Below are positions 23,675 through 37,490 of a stretch of DNA of 64,000 bases, one piece after another. A program made the position numbers and the translations under genes. Each line of letters starts with the position of its first letter. Position 1 is the stretch's first letter. The DNA comes from Hofstenia miamia (lineage: Eukaryota > Xenacoelomorpha > Acoela). Below the pieces are notes generated by a model. The model saw only the letters and a program-made list of their open reading frames with translations. It was not told the DNA's origin and did not search any database. The stretch is from assembly GCA_004352715.1 (NCBI GenBank), contig SCFE01000001.1, positions 3,670,187 through 3,734,186 on the forward strand, given 5' to 3'.

Positions 23675-25665
23675 ATCATATGTTTGGATCTAATTTGATC
23701 AAATGTTAGTAAATTAAAGTGTCCTAATATCTAGAGTTGTTACAAACTTTCAGTAATATTAAACAATCCGTTTGACATAAAAAAAACTAAATACTGATTA
23801 CAATTCACCACTAATATCATCAATTAACTGGAAGATAATCGGTTGAGCATTTTGCATCACCATCATGCATATAGGTTCAATAGATTTGAAAAACTGTAAA
23901 AAAAATTTAAAATCAAGAGAGACTTTATTCCTCAGTCATTCACATGAATACATGTACAAGAAAAAAATAATTCAATAAGGGAATTTCATTTCACATATCA
24001 TTAATGTCAAACACAAACATTCGAACAATAGTTTGGATTATATCCATATTTGATATTGTATAATCAAATAAACATATAAACATATAAAGTCATGGATGCT
24101 TTCTAAATTGATTACTATCGACATAAGATAAAGAAAAACATAGGGTTTTATAGGTTTTGAGAAATCTTCTATGATGAAGGAGTTTTGCTTTTTTGGCACA
24201 CGAGGTTGAAAAAAATATTGAGATCGTATGAGACCTAAAAGAATTTCATAAGAAGCGTTCGTGAAGGATGTCAATACGAGATTATCACTTTCTCAATTCC
24301 AAAAGCAGACCTTGAGGTTGTGCCTAACAAGTTTATGAAACTACATTTATGTATCCATCGCATGTTAACTCATGTGATACTAAAGAGGCTAATCCGGTGT
24401 ATCACTTTAGTGTATTTATAGCTACTTGTTTTTAATTGTAATAAAAATAAATGAACAATGTTTACAAATTATGTTCAACCATGAAATTTTCCGCTAGATG
24501 GCCTGATGCAAAAATACGTTGAGCTAAATGTCTTAATAAAGACATAAGAAAGCAGTTGTTTTGAATTTAAATTCATTAAAATCTTAATGCATAATTTTAA
24601 AAATTGTTGCTAAAATTCAAAGATATCCCTATTTAAAGAGCATTTATGGTAATTGTTCATACATTAAAATGATTTTTCATATCTCTCTGAATATTCTAAT
24701 ATCACATTTACAAAAATTCAGTTAGTCATTAGATCATTCTTATGTTTCCTCCAGATAATAATATAAATCTAATGGTTAAATTGATTTTATTTAGATTTTT
24801 CTAAAAAATTTGTGCATACTGTACTTAGTTTAGCCCTAAGGTGAAATATTGCAGTGAAATAATTGTGAGATGTACATTTCTTAGCTATCAATTAAAATCT
24901 AGTGAACCAATTTATGATCTTGAAGATAATTTCAGGCAATTTAACTGGATTGTAGTTATAAAATATCTTCTGGAATATTTCTACTGACTCCACACTAAAT
25001 TGATATCAAATTTGCACTACGTTATAAATAACATATAACATGTAATACTAGAGTTTAGACACTTTGATTACCAACTACAAGCATGGAATTTTGAAAAGCA
25101 TGTAATTAGTTCAATTTTAAATCATTTTAAAATACATTGCTTCTAACAAATTATTTTAAAATATCTAAAAAACACTCTAAGTGTAGTTGATAAAGAAATG
25201 TACAAAGAGCTACTTAGCAACACAACGAGATTTGATGTCTACTTTCAAATGCCAATTAGAAAATTCAATTGTTGTTAAAGTATCAAATGGTATATACAGA
25301 CAGTTAAATTTCATTCACGTTAATGCTGAAAGACCTTTATATTACTAGTTTCTGCTAAAATTCATGTGTTCATGTAAGTGATAGGCTGTCTATTTGCAGA
25401 GGCGGAGCCTGCTAGAACATTCGGTTGGGCTAATATTTTGCCCAATATGGAAACTTTTGTGCAGCAGGCTGTTTGGTCAGAATGACGTCATCAAATTTTA
25501 TCTGAATTACCACTAAAGGCCTATTCTACAAAATCAACATTATGTGAAAAACATTACTATAAATATAAATATTATATGTGCCCTATGTGATATCGGATGA
25601 CTAACTTACCCTGGTGAAAGTGACTAATCATGTCATAATACAATCATGAATTTTTAGTCCAAACT

Positions 25666-25668
<3 letters not shown>

Positions 25669-25702
<34 letters not shown>
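25669..25702. repeat. (TA)n microsatellite
   Basis: Pure TA, about 33 bp. Confidence 0.95.
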
Positions 25703-25705
<3 letters not shown>

Positions 25706-28023
25706 GCATAGACTTTGCATTCTACTGAAGGCTATCTATTCGAAATTTATTGATCCTCAATTATTTTGTGCTGATGAAGTAGTACCCATTTAGTATGTTC
25801 ATGATGTTTTTCGCCAATCATAAACTGGTACTTCAGTTTGAATTTCCAAATTTGAAAAATTATAAATAACTTCAAATTCAATGAGTTGCAAATACTCTCA
25901 CAACAATTTAGTGCGCAACTATGGAAAATTTGGTTGAATACTGGTAATTGTTTATCACCTATTTAGTTTTTGATAATTATCCTAATGGCAGTAGCATGCA
26001 GAATGCATAGTACACCGTTTCAGTGTTTAATGACTACGCAGTCGCTTTGTCTAGATCGAAGAATATACCAATCGGTTCCCTAACATGCAATATAAACTTA
26101 ATAATCAATTTAATGAATCTCTGTTTTTTGTGCAGAATGTTGTATTTTGAACTCCGCCTACCAATTGAAATCATTAAAACTGAAATTTAAATTTGTGGGT
26201 AGTTTCTTTTTACACGGGTCTTTCTTTATTTATTATAATGGAATATCCAACATTGACATTTCTGCTGCTTAATTGAGAAAAATAACTGAGCATTTGCTTT
26301 CAAAATTTATTTTCGTTAGAAATGTATTGATATTAAGAAGCACACGTTATCATTATCACCAGTTTCTTGAATAAAGAACATTTACTGTTAAGGATTAGTC
26401 TTGTTTAAAATTTCAATTCAACATTTAGCATTATTTAAAAAATTAATAATTGCAAGACTGCGATGAATTCAGCTTCCTCTACAATTACTCAATTGTGCAT
26501 CACATGCAAACTTTGACTTGTTTGATTCACTGCATTACAAAGAGGAACTGAAAATAAAAGCTGTAGAACTAGCTTTCTGAAGGATTTTTTTTTAAGAATT
26601 TTACACTTTCCACCGAATTGTGAGGAGACTTGTAAGAGCAGCAATTTTAACAAAAAACGAAGGGAAGGTACTGTCGATAAAAATTTCTGAAGAAAACCTA
26701 TTTTTTCAAAATTGCTCAAACATCTTTCTTAAAATATGATTAAGTATTTTGTCTTAGACTCGTTGCAAAAATTGAGTCACCATTTAGTGTTTTCAATATC
26801 ACAACCAAGGCAAAATAAAAATACGCAATCATTTCATTTAATTGTACGTAACTTCAAGTATGGTCATCTAAGGAATTAAGATTCTTGGCCCTACTAGTAA
26901 TACAATCGCTTGAGATCAGTGATCACATAAATTATCGATAGCAGTGGAACTCATAAAGTTTTCTAGGATTTTTTTAAATGATAACTGCAAAACAAAAATA
27001 GAAATGATTTGTTTTCAGGTATTGAGATTTCAACTAGTCCAAAAACGATTAGTTGTTACTTCAAAATTTGCAATGAGTATGAGGTAGGCCTACAGAAACT
27101 CCGAAATTTACAATTATCAATCTTTACATTTGTGGGAGGCAAGGTTACTAATTAATTGTCCTCTTTTTATATGCAATTTGAAATTTTTCACAATTTTATT
27201 GATCAACAACGTCTGCCTATGTTAATTTCTAAGCTTTCAAACTCTTAAAATTTTATGTGCAGTTTCACATGCTATAATACTTTTTAGTATTTCCAAACGA
27301 GATCTGACACAAGTAAGCACCTTAAAGAATCCCAGTATTTATGGTTAATACTGAGTTTCCTGTTATTAAATGAACTACAACTACTCAAGTAATACATCAC
27401 CCATAGATTGTTCATCTTTTATTAACCGTCTAGTAATTCACTCTCACTTGTGTCTGTTATTCTCATTTTTTGAAGCAACCATGTGTTGATTTTCATGTTG
27501 AAGACTAAATTCAACTACTAATTGTTACTTTAAATTTTGGTGTGAATGGATCTTCATCTTTTGACATTAAATTATTTAACAATCGATTGAAAGGTATTCT
27601 AGGGATCTTTGGTAGAATAATTTACAAGAGTCTATCAACTCTTTATCTGTATAGTATTAATTCTTCAAAAAAAAATTATAACCATTTTCTTTTCACGTTT
27701 AGATTTATAAGAAAATAACTATTCAAAATTGGTTGAAATTTGCAATGTACACATAAACATAAATATTTGGATTACCCGACGAGAGCTTCACTTATCTTCA
27801 GTTCACTATGATTCAAACCTTCGTCTCTCATTGGAAGATTAATCGATGATGTGCAAAACGGTTTTCTGTTTACTTAACATTGCTTCTTAATAGACTAAAC
27901 GAAATTCATTCAGGTCTGTTGTTTTTACATGGGTTTTAGTGTCATATATGAAGGTAAGTTGCATAAAATGAGCTGCTTGCCTTAAAATGACACACACTTT
28001 GTATTTCGGATATTTAATGAATT

Positions 28024-28051
28024 GATATATATATATATATATATATATATA
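28024..28051. repeat. (TA)n microsatellite
   Basis: Pure TA, about 27 bp. Confidence 0.95.
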
Positions 28052-28695
28052 AATCTTATGAGTAAGGTAATCAAACGTTAAATATTAATCTCATCTTAAA
28101 TTTTGGGATTTATTATACTAGTATGTATGCATTTAATATTTAAATATTATATGACAAATTTCTTTAAAAAATATATTGCAAAAATGCAATTTTTGCTGTG
28201 CAAACATTTCTGAAAACATTTCGCAAGCTAATTTGAAAATATTGCAATTTTGTTAAGAAATATGGATGATCCAATGGGTTAAATGTAATAAAATTGAGAA
28301 ATTTTTATATTTTAAGGTGCCGCATTATTTAGTTAATTTTTTTATGTAAAATTATCTGTCTATTGGCTCCGAACTAAGTTCAAATAATTTATTAGTGCGT
28401 AAATGAAGGAATTATTAAATTAGTCGAAATCTATTAAGGGAAACATGAAAAATATTAGTTAATGTCTATAAACCAGAGTGATCTTAACTACTGTAAAATT
28501 CTTAATTTGTTTTTGATTTAACGGTATATTTAATTAAGGTATACTTTATTGTAATAAAAGGCTTAACATTTTGTGGGGCATTGAATTAAATACTTGAAAT
28601 TGTTTTTTATGTATAGTATATGATTTTTTTATTATAAGTGCTTAGTTTGGTTTGCAGAATAATGCTTTGTATTCATATGTGTATATAGTATTTTG

Positions 28696-28709
28696 TAAAT
28701 ATGCATATG

Positions 28710-28743
<34 letters not shown>

Positions 28744-28757
28744 CATATGCATATTTA
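28696..28757. repeat. Perfect 62-bp palindrome built on a TA tract
   Basis: TAAATATGCATATGTAAAT (28696-28714) and ATTTACATATGCATATTTA (28739-28757) are exact reverse complements, and the intervening (AT)n is itself self-complementary, so the whole block is one perfect inverted repeat with 31-bp half sites. Symmetry stops abruptly at G-28695/G-28758. Confidence 0.9.
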
Positions 28758-28761
28758 GAAG

Positions 28762-28770
<9 letters not shown>

Positions 28771-28792
<22 letters not shown>

Positions 28793-28794
28793 TA
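28771..28794. repeat. (TA)n microsatellite
   Basis: Follows an A-rich run directly downstream of the palindrome. Confidence 0.9.
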
Positions 28795-28799
28795 CTCTT

Positions 28800-29800
28800 A
28801 TTGTACCGTAACATTTATGAATAAAATATAGAAGTTATTAAAGAAAAATGACTAACATTTTTTGATTGAACTACATATTTTATCTTGCATTTAAATTATT
28901 TGTATTGAAACTATATTATTGTTAGTTTTTCATACAAACATTTTAATGGGCCCAAAATAACCATTAAAACGTATTCACCGTAAGTTGTAGCAATTTATGC
29001 CAAATTTTCTATTTCAAAACTAGTTCCTTGCTACAAGGAGAATGAAATGAGGTCCTCACGAACTAAGACAATGAAAACTCTTGGGTACCCAGACATATAA
29101 ATTGGTTTCTACTTTTAGCATAAATATTAAATAAGCTTTTCAGTCATAATGATCTTTAGACAGAAGCATTAAGATAATACCTGTTGATGCTAAATTTTTG
29201 CTAATAATTTTGTCAAATTTGTTTACCGCACTCTTTTATTCTGCGAATCTAATTATTTTACATTGTTTACATGCCTTTGTTACATTTGACAATAAGACAA
29301 AGCGAATTTAAACCTTTCGGATGAACATCAGTTTTAAAGTCAAAATAATGAGTAAATTAAAGAGGATACAGGCGTGGCATTGCAAATTTGTTGAATTAGA
29401 AATGGAAGGTTTTTTCATTTTTTGACTACTTTTAATTCTGCTTTCGACATTTAAAATGAAGCCATATGACGCCTATTTTCTACTTAAATTCGATACAATG
29501 TACGCGTGACAATTATTTTGCAGATTACTACGTTTGTGTTACATAATTATAGTGCTTTAACCTTTATTCAGAAGGTACATTTGATAAAATGAGACTCTCA
29601 AGATTCAATTAACATATAAATGAAGAAGATCCGAAAAATGAATTCACTGAAATTCAAATGATTGAACGTTTTATCAAAATATTTTCAGCAATGCAACTAA
29701 ATGATTTCAATTCCTGGCAAATCTTGAATCTTAACAAGCATCGTGTATTTAAAAAACAGGACGTTATCATTTTTTCACATATTTAGAAGCATACGACAGT
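28800..29800. other. AT-rich DNA upstream of the Tc1 copy; no clear TIR
   Basis: I looked for a terminal inverted repeat matching the region downstream of 30675 and for the missing first HTH of the transposase, and could not support either. Confidence 0.4.
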
Positions 29801-29801
29801 A

Positions 29802-30675
29802 ATGATTATTTTTGCTAATTCAAATTTAACAGAATACAAGAAACCTGTGAGGCGCCCTCCAAAGTCAACGAAAAAGTCCTTGCGACATTTGAGACGTCTT
29901 GCAGTTGTGTGCCCAAAACAGACATTCAGGCAGTTAAGAAATGACTGGGCAGATAGTGACTTTGGCGTAAGAAGGATCTTATGTATGTATGGGCTTTTTG
30001 GACAAAGATCAGCAAGGAAACCCCTTCTAAACAAAACTCACGTTTTTTCGAATGCGATGGTGCAAGCGCCATTGAAAAAACACCTTGCAGGACTGGAAGA
30101 AGGTCGTCTTTTCTGATGAAACTAGAATAGAGCTGAGCTCTGATCGGGCTCAATTTGTACGACGGCCCATGGGAGCAACGAACCGCAAAAAGGCAAAATA
30201 TATTTCGTCAAATGTAGCAGGTCGCCAGAAGTCCCTCATGGTGTTTGGCGCTATTTGGTATAGTGGGCTCAGGATATTGGACAGAGTGCAAGATACAATC
30301 GACAGTCAGCAATACATCAGAATCCTCCAACATCAGGTATTGCCTATGTTGGCTAAAAACGCCATATTCCAGCAGGACAACGCATCATGTCACAATTCCC
30401 AAATTGTCAAGGAATTCATGCAAAATCACGCAATAGTGCTTCTCCCAGATTGGCCTGCAAGGTCCCCAGAACTTAATATTATTGAAAACGTATGGAGCTA
30501 CCTGAAAGAACGCGTCAGAAAACAAAACAACTGCGAAAATCTGGATAAAATATGGAAAATAGTTGAGGAGCAATTTTACAAGATTCCAGATAAATATATA
30601 GAAAAACATTTTGAGTCAATTACAGGAAGAATTGAAAGTGTTAGAAAAAACGCTGGGTACCCTATTAAGTTCTAG
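29802..30675 (+). pseudogene. Tc1-family transposase with DD35E spacing, frameshifted
   Basis: DDE transposase of the IS630/Tc1/mariner superfamily, which cuts and pastes its element at TA sites. The first part (frame from 29802) has the RRPPK linker and a second HTH (CPKQTFRQLRNDWADS, then RRILCMYGLFGQRSARKPLL). After a +1 slip in the T run at 30043-30048 the catalytic domain continues in the next frame to the TAG at 30675, with an extra in-frame TGA at 30073-30075. Numbering from the TTG at 30085, the motifs are FSDE (D11), FQQDN (D98) and SPELNIIENVW (E134): 35 residues separate D98 and E134, one more than the usual DD34E of Tc1. The first HTH and the TIRs are not visible. The apparent start at 30085 is a TTG inside the domain, not a real initiation site. 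Confidence 0.85.
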
Positions 30676-33084
30676 GTTGACGCCCTTTGCTACTTCAAAC
30701 AAAACTTTTCAGTTTTTGTTATATTTAGTTGCCTAAAATTCAATTTTTTGTTAATTCTCTTATGTTTTTTCAGACAGCGACATTCTTTTTGCACAAGACT
30801 GTATGTAAAAAAACAATTATTAAGTTTGTTAGAATTAATGTCATCTACAAAGCCAATTTATATGCAGTGTTTTTTAGAAATTCACACTCTATTCATGAAT
30901 TGCACTTTTTTTGAAACGGACATCAGTTATTTCTTCTACAATAAAAGATTGCAATTTTAGTTCATAAAATAATTTAGAAAAAAATGTCATGCTATCTATC
31001 AAAGCTTTTTAAGTATTTACTATATTTACGCAAATATTAAGGCAATATGTGGTTTTCTAATTATAAAAAACTAATTTTTTTATAACTCGATTTTAGGTCA
31101 ACACTGAAAGGAAATTTTCGTAAATTTATTAGATTGAAACTATATGGCAAATGTAGGATAGAGAAACATTAAATTTTTTGCTATTAATTGCTTTAAAAAT
31201 CTAATATTCTGTAGGAAAAGCAAAGAAAATTAATGAAATACATGTGCACTAACAAAATTACTATTGATGCATTTTTACTAAGGAGGATGAAATTGAAATC
31301 TTTCAAGGGCAACAATTCAGTGAAGTCCTTAATGAAAGTAACAGTAGACTCTTTTACTATTTCTGAAAGAATATCTTAATTAAATGACTCAAAATATATA
31401 TGCATGTTCTTATATATGATTCTGAAAATCTATAAGATCCTAAGGTCAACATGTGTTAATTTAACATCAAAGGTTATGATGACCTATTACCAGTATAATT
31501 GTGTTCTTTTAATTAATGAATAATTATGATACATAAGCAGTATTAAGCTTTTGAGAAATGCACTCAAAGCATTATTTTAAAATGAAATATAAATGAATAA
31601 GCAATTTATTTGAAACCTATTAAATTTAATTGTCAATTTGCTTTAGTCAAGACACATTTTAGAGAATGTAAATAATCACTAAATTTAGTGCAATTTTTAA
31701 GTGGGAGAAATTGAAAGCTTTAATAGAAAATATCGAAAAATGTGCTAAAAAGTTGTTATTTTTGTTCCTTGATGATGAAAATTATTAGAGTTCAGCTCAT
31801 CAGGAATGTGTTTCGGGAACATAAATAGATATTCTTCCAAATTGCATGATATTGCTAACATCACCATGGCAACTGGTTGCACTAAATATTTGTCATTCAT
31901 ATTTGAATCTAACTTAATAATTTGCTATAATGAAATTTTATTTTTTTCAATGTTTATTAAATTTTCATTATAAATCATTTCAAAGCTGCATTGTAAAGAA
32001 AAATTAATTTCACATAATTTTAGAATTTTAAAAAAATTTCCCTATTATTTTTGTTACCTAATTGATCGTCTCCATTGAATTTATCGAAATTATTTGTTGT
32101 TATTATGCTATATTTACAAACATTGAAATTATTTTTTACTCACAGTAAAAATAAAATACATAATTTTATAAAAAGTATAATAACCCACGTATTTTAAGGA
32201 AGACTAACTTTTGAGATATTTAATTCATATCAATAATTATTTTTTCCATTTAATTAATGAAAAAACTTATTTTATATTAAAAAATAGTCGAGAAGTTTTT
32301 CTTCTTACAATTTTTGGTATCGGCTTTTATAAATAAACCTATTGCCTGGTCACTTTAAAATTTAAATAACTTACGAAAAACGGACAAGATCAATAGAAAT
32401 ATGTATATTTAGTTATGATAAAAGATTAATTATGCTTAGCCACAGATGTCTGGCTTAGGCTACGGTATAGAGTTTGGATTATTGTTAGAGTAAACCTTGA
32501 AATTTAGGGCATGGTGAGATTTGGATTAATTATTACAGTAACTATACTATTTAGCAGGTAATTTTACTGTTGTTTTTAATATATTTTCCAGTGAGATTAA
32601 CAGTTTGCATACATACGTGTACGTAATTGTATATAGAATTCATACTATCAGTACTTAGTCTCTTAACAAGTTTAGCAATTAGAAGGTCTAGTTAAAAATA
32701 GATAAGTACAATAGCATGTGTGTTTTTAAAAGCAAGCTCTTGAGAAAATCAAAGCCCCATCAAAGCCTCTTGAACGCAGCTACTCGATGCTTACTACAAA
32801 ATGCATTTGACAAAACGTATATTTTTTCATTTTCTCACATTTGATAAAGCGCATTATCGCTTCTGATGCTGAATCTATATTCCCGCAAACAAAATCGCTA
32901 ATTGACTAATACAATGGATTTTGTTTTGTTGAAAACATTTCCGTGGGTGCAACCATTAATTATTTATTAAAAATTATCACATGCATATTCAAGCCTGGAT
33001 TGGAACTCTTAAACCATGTTATATATTGTTTTTGCTTTAGCTAATAGAAGAATGTACTGCACGTTATGATCAATCAGGTTTCGA

Positions 33085-33295
33085 AGAATTGGGTTCGGGC
33101 CCGGCCTATTTCAAAATATCAACAAATTGGTCCAACCCCATCCTCGATCAAAATTATTTTCTCTTACACCACTGTCACTGTCTTTGGTTCATAGAGACCC
33201 ACAAGCACTACAATGCAGAGTTGTACTGGACCGGGACAAGAGCGGGATATCACAGTGGCGTGGGAATGCTAGTGGGACACATGGGATGAAGTATG
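33085..33295. repeat. GC-richer repeat island
   Basis: Contains GGTTCGGGCCCGGCC (about 33090), GGACCGGGACAAGAGCGGGA (about 33230) and GGGACACATGGGATG. Its wording loosely resembles 17055-17245. Two overlapping 60-66-codon frames here have no recognisable motif and are not called as genes. Confidence 0.3.
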
Positions 33296-35454
33296 ACAAA
33301 AATTTTTAGCAGATTAATTAATGCATGCGTATATATCTTTTTTTCTTTTTCTATTTTCTCATGAAGCATAGCTGATTAACAGAATATCATCAAGTTCAAT
33401 AACCAGTTTTGAAAAAGAAAATTTCGTAAAATATAAAGTACGTAGCAACCGATGTATTCAATAAGAATATTCGTTTAGAATTATGGGCAAAGTGGGACGA
33501 GTTTCCAAAATTTCTGGGATTGATGGGGGTGGAACAAACAATTTCCTTGCCAGAACAAGCTTGCTACAATGTGCATATCCATCTTACTCCACCAACAAGG
33601 CTAATTCAATTGTATTGTAGTTGCACTACGTTAACCTAAATTCTACTAATGCGTCACATATATCACATTTAATAGATCTTTCCAAAATTTTACTAGGAGT
33701 GGTTTATTGAATGCTAACATCCTTATTAAATTCAGTTACTAAAACTTGCTGCTACTTACATCAACTTGCCTCAGTTCAAAGTGGCAGGACTTCTCAGAAA
33801 CGTTCTTAAAATTCAGAAGTTAACAATGTTTATATTAATTCCAAAATTTAAGTTTTTAATCAATTTTTTCGATCAATGTATTTCAAATATCAAGTTTATG
33901 ATTAGGGCCGTTCCAATTCCAACTGTGTGATACAAACATCATTCTACTGGGTTACACAGCTTTCTGGGTGTACTTAATATATTTCTAATTAATGCAATAG
34001 AGAATAACAGCATTATATTTTTTAACGTGAAGTGATAAAATTAACTCTAGCCATTAATCAGACTCATCTGGATCATTAGGCAATAGGTGAGTGGCATTGT
34101 TACTCTAGTAGCACCAATTAGGCCTCTTAAGAAGCAATTATAAATCTCATTTGTAAGGACTAGTTTCTTGGATTTGAAATCGTATAATATAAATGGGACT
34201 GAAAATGGTAAAAAATATGAATGAAATAGGAACAATGTTGAGGCTGAAAATATATATTTCCTGCTTTTTTCCTTTGAAGTTTCTAATTTTCACTCAAATC
34301 TAGAGGATTTCGAAAATTTCCTAAACATATTTTTTGTTGCTGAAAATTTTTATATTATGTAAGTTGTAGCTTTCCACATTTCAACAAACTTCTTATCTTT
34401 CTACCTACCAGACCAAAAACTTCCACTAATTTCTATGAACTCTCTAGTGATCCCTAATATAAAATTCAGTTTTTTTACATGAAATCTAAGATGTACAATG
34501 GTATAAGAACTATAGTATAAAAAATATATGATTGAAATAGAATTCCGAAGAGGAGTCCCTAAAGACACGATGGTAATCATTAGAAAGAAAAATACATGCA
34601 TTTAAAAGTATCTATGTTCCCTGTGAAAATTACTAATTGCTATGAGAACACTGAAGCTAAAAAATTGAGCCTCAAATTGTACAACAATAAGAACACTCCA
34701 AGTTGTATAGGTTCTGAATGTTCTTAAAAAATTGTCTTTGCTTCCGTCCCATATACAGTAACAGTTTCTGGTTTATATAAATAATTTTCAAATTTTTCAT
34801 TGAGAATTAAATATAAATCAGTATTATTTTATATATAAAATGTTGATTGACATAAAACAATGATTAAATCCATCTTGACAAGATCATTTGCAATACCCAA
34901 ACATCTGTAGTTACCACATTGATTTTACAACATGGATATTGTTGATTTTGAAATAACATAGAGATAGACGTATAATGCTCAACTTATTTTGATAAAAACT
35001 ACAGTAGTTTGAGTTTATGTTGGAGCTGGCTGAGCCATTGTAGTCGTATGTCCGAAATTTATAAATATTAGAATTGAGATTTCGCATAGAATTTATAGAT
35101 TATCTATAAGCACAACTTCATTATTATGATTCTCAAAGTATGGTTTGAAAAATGTTCAAAATAGGGTCGTCTTTACAATGTAGTTTAAATATTGAATATA
35201 TTCAGAACAAAAATGACATAATATATTTTACTCAGATTTACTCAAATTTTTATATATGTATTATTAACATAATTAGGCCCAAAAAAATATAACTTTCCTA
35301 ACAAATTGTTTTCATTATGCCAATTGGTGACTGGAGTTAAATTGCAGAGAAGAACACAAAAAGCGCTGAATAACAACAGCATCAATAAAATTTTAGATTA
35401 ATTAGCGGTTGCAACTGAATTTTCTACATATTTGAATATATTTAACAAAATAAG

Positions 35455-35457
<3 letters not shown>

Positions 35458-35493
<36 letters not shown>
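35458..35493. repeat. (TA)n microsatellite
   Basis: Pure TA, about 35 bp. Confidence 0.95.
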
Positions 35494-35495
<2 letters not shown>

Positions 35496-37473
35496 TGTTA
35501 TGAATGTATGATGAAAAATGAAATAATTTGCATTTACAATTAATTACTACACAGACCAGAAGAAATCATTTGAAATCTTATGCAGAACTGAACATTTTAT
35601 TTATTATATAAATTTAATACGATAATGGTGATAGTGTTCATGCAAAACACCATTTTCAACTTATATTTCAGCTATTTTGAAATATTAGGAGAATCTTTGT
35701 CCAATGTCCATAAATTTCTAAGGTTTTGAATTATAAATGGTGTTTTCGTGACTATTGTCAATAATTTTTACATCAGTTATTCCATTCAGGTCATCTTCTA
35801 AATGTCTAATTGAGATTCTTTAAAAAGCTAATCGCATTCAAGAGTGCAGCTTTTTAGACGATTCTACAGAGTAAATTCATTTAAATTAATGTGAAGAATA
35901 CACTTTCAAATGTACATTTCTCTATGTAATTGTACTATAACAATATCGATAAGAGAGTAAAAATAAAATTGTTAGCAATATTCCCAATTGAATTTAAACA
36001 TTGTAAATATTGGGATTCTGAAGTTGCTTTTTGGGAGTGCAATTATAGCAATTCTTAATTGGTAAACATTTTGTAATTTTAGCAAAAAATGACATATATT
36101 ATGTTTTCAATTCATTATTTATTATTACTAGAATAAATGAACTACTAAATCCTATATTAAATATTCTAAAAGCAAATATGTATGCACACTTTCAATGAAA
36201 TGGATTCTACTTAGCAATGTTAATGATATTTCCTCTCTATCTGCCAGAAAAACTTATATGATCAAAAAAAATTTTGACTTTATTGTTTTTTATTTGTCTT
36301 AATTTATATATAACATGTTTATAAGTAAGTTGCATAATCTGTTCTTAATTGATACTATTTTATCTTGTAGAGATGGAATGATTAGTCTGCGGAGTGTTTG
36401 TAAGCTAATCCAATATTTTAGTTGAAATTTGGCGGGAGATAAAAGGCATATAATTGCACCACTCTAATTTTGGGTTCCAATAGCTAGCATAATTTCTGAT
36501 TCAGATTGACGCTGATGGGTGTTTTGATTCAAATATTCTGTATTGTATGCGAAGTGCATTTTACAGCAAGATGCTTTTTAAAAATACTTAGACGTATAAA
36601 TTATTCGCATTGTATTTAGTCGATGGAGATATGAAAGCACTCTCATTAGCTTTTCTGTAAATTACTTGTATTGTGTGACAAAATTAAACTTTGCTGGCTT
36701 AATAGTTTTTCGTTAATTTGCTGCATAAAACATTGAAATGTACCAGTGGAATTATCACGCAAGGCATTTGAAAAGCGGTGAGCTAATGAAAAGTCACTTC
36801 TCAAGTTAAGAATAAAGCAATTTGTCTACGTATACATAACTTTCCCAAGGGTATACAAGCACGACTTTGTGGGGCCACCTTGTCTAACACCAACACCTCA
36901 GTTATTAATAATGCAGAAAAAAATAGCATTTTTTTCTGAAAAGACGCTTATTCAAAATCGTTATTAATAAATATATGATGTAATATTACAATATTTATAC
37001 AATGTAGGTTGTAGCACAGTGAACTAGTTTAGGCATCAAAATATTTTCATCAAATCAAGATTCGTTAACTGTTTTAGGCTATCACCACTTTCCACTAAAT
37101 AGTTTAAATGTAAGCCAAACAAAGTGCATTTATTTTAGTTATTACGTAATATCGCCCTGATCCTTCTTCATCAAATACATCTACCGCAGTTATTTTTTTA
37201 AAACAATGTCATTTCTGCTAAGAGTACTTGCAATCATTGCAATTAATTTTCCTAAGTCCATCTAAAAATATTCCATTGCTTAAAAATGTTTTCTGTTGGA
37301 TATCCTGTTGTATTATAGTCGTGAAAATGGATAGCATGGCATTTTTCAAATATTACTATTTAAATGCACCTCAGCTTTGATGTTACCGCTATGTTCTGTA
37401 ACAAAATATATAAGTTAGTTAGTTAATTGTTAGGTAATTCATTGAACAGTTTTTTGCCATTTTAACTACCTCG

Positions 37474-37490
37474 TAATACGAGGGTACCAG
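37474..37490. repeat. Possible solo end of the foldback family
   Basis: TAATACGAGGGTACCAG matches the outer end of the foldback element at 58894-58910 (TAATATGAGGGTACCAG) in 16 of 17 bases. The following CAAGCC also resembles GTGGCC there. No second end was found nearby. Confidence 0.3.

Larger units (their letters stand above)
21181..28690. other. AT-rich DNA, nothing assignable
   Basis: No host gene recognised over 7.5 kb. Holds TA tracts (listed), a GC-rich 7-bp hairpin GCCGATC-GGTT-GATCGGC at 22813-22830, and an unpaired hAT-like word CAGAGGCGGAGCC at 25397-25409. Minus-strand frames at 24038-24274 and 26489-26719 have no recognisable motif. Confidence 0.55.

Noticed and set aside
25397-25409. 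CAGAGGCGGAGCC as an hAT terminus
   Set aside because: The best inverted candidate downstream (CTCCGCC near 26154) lacks the CTG end and a matching flank.
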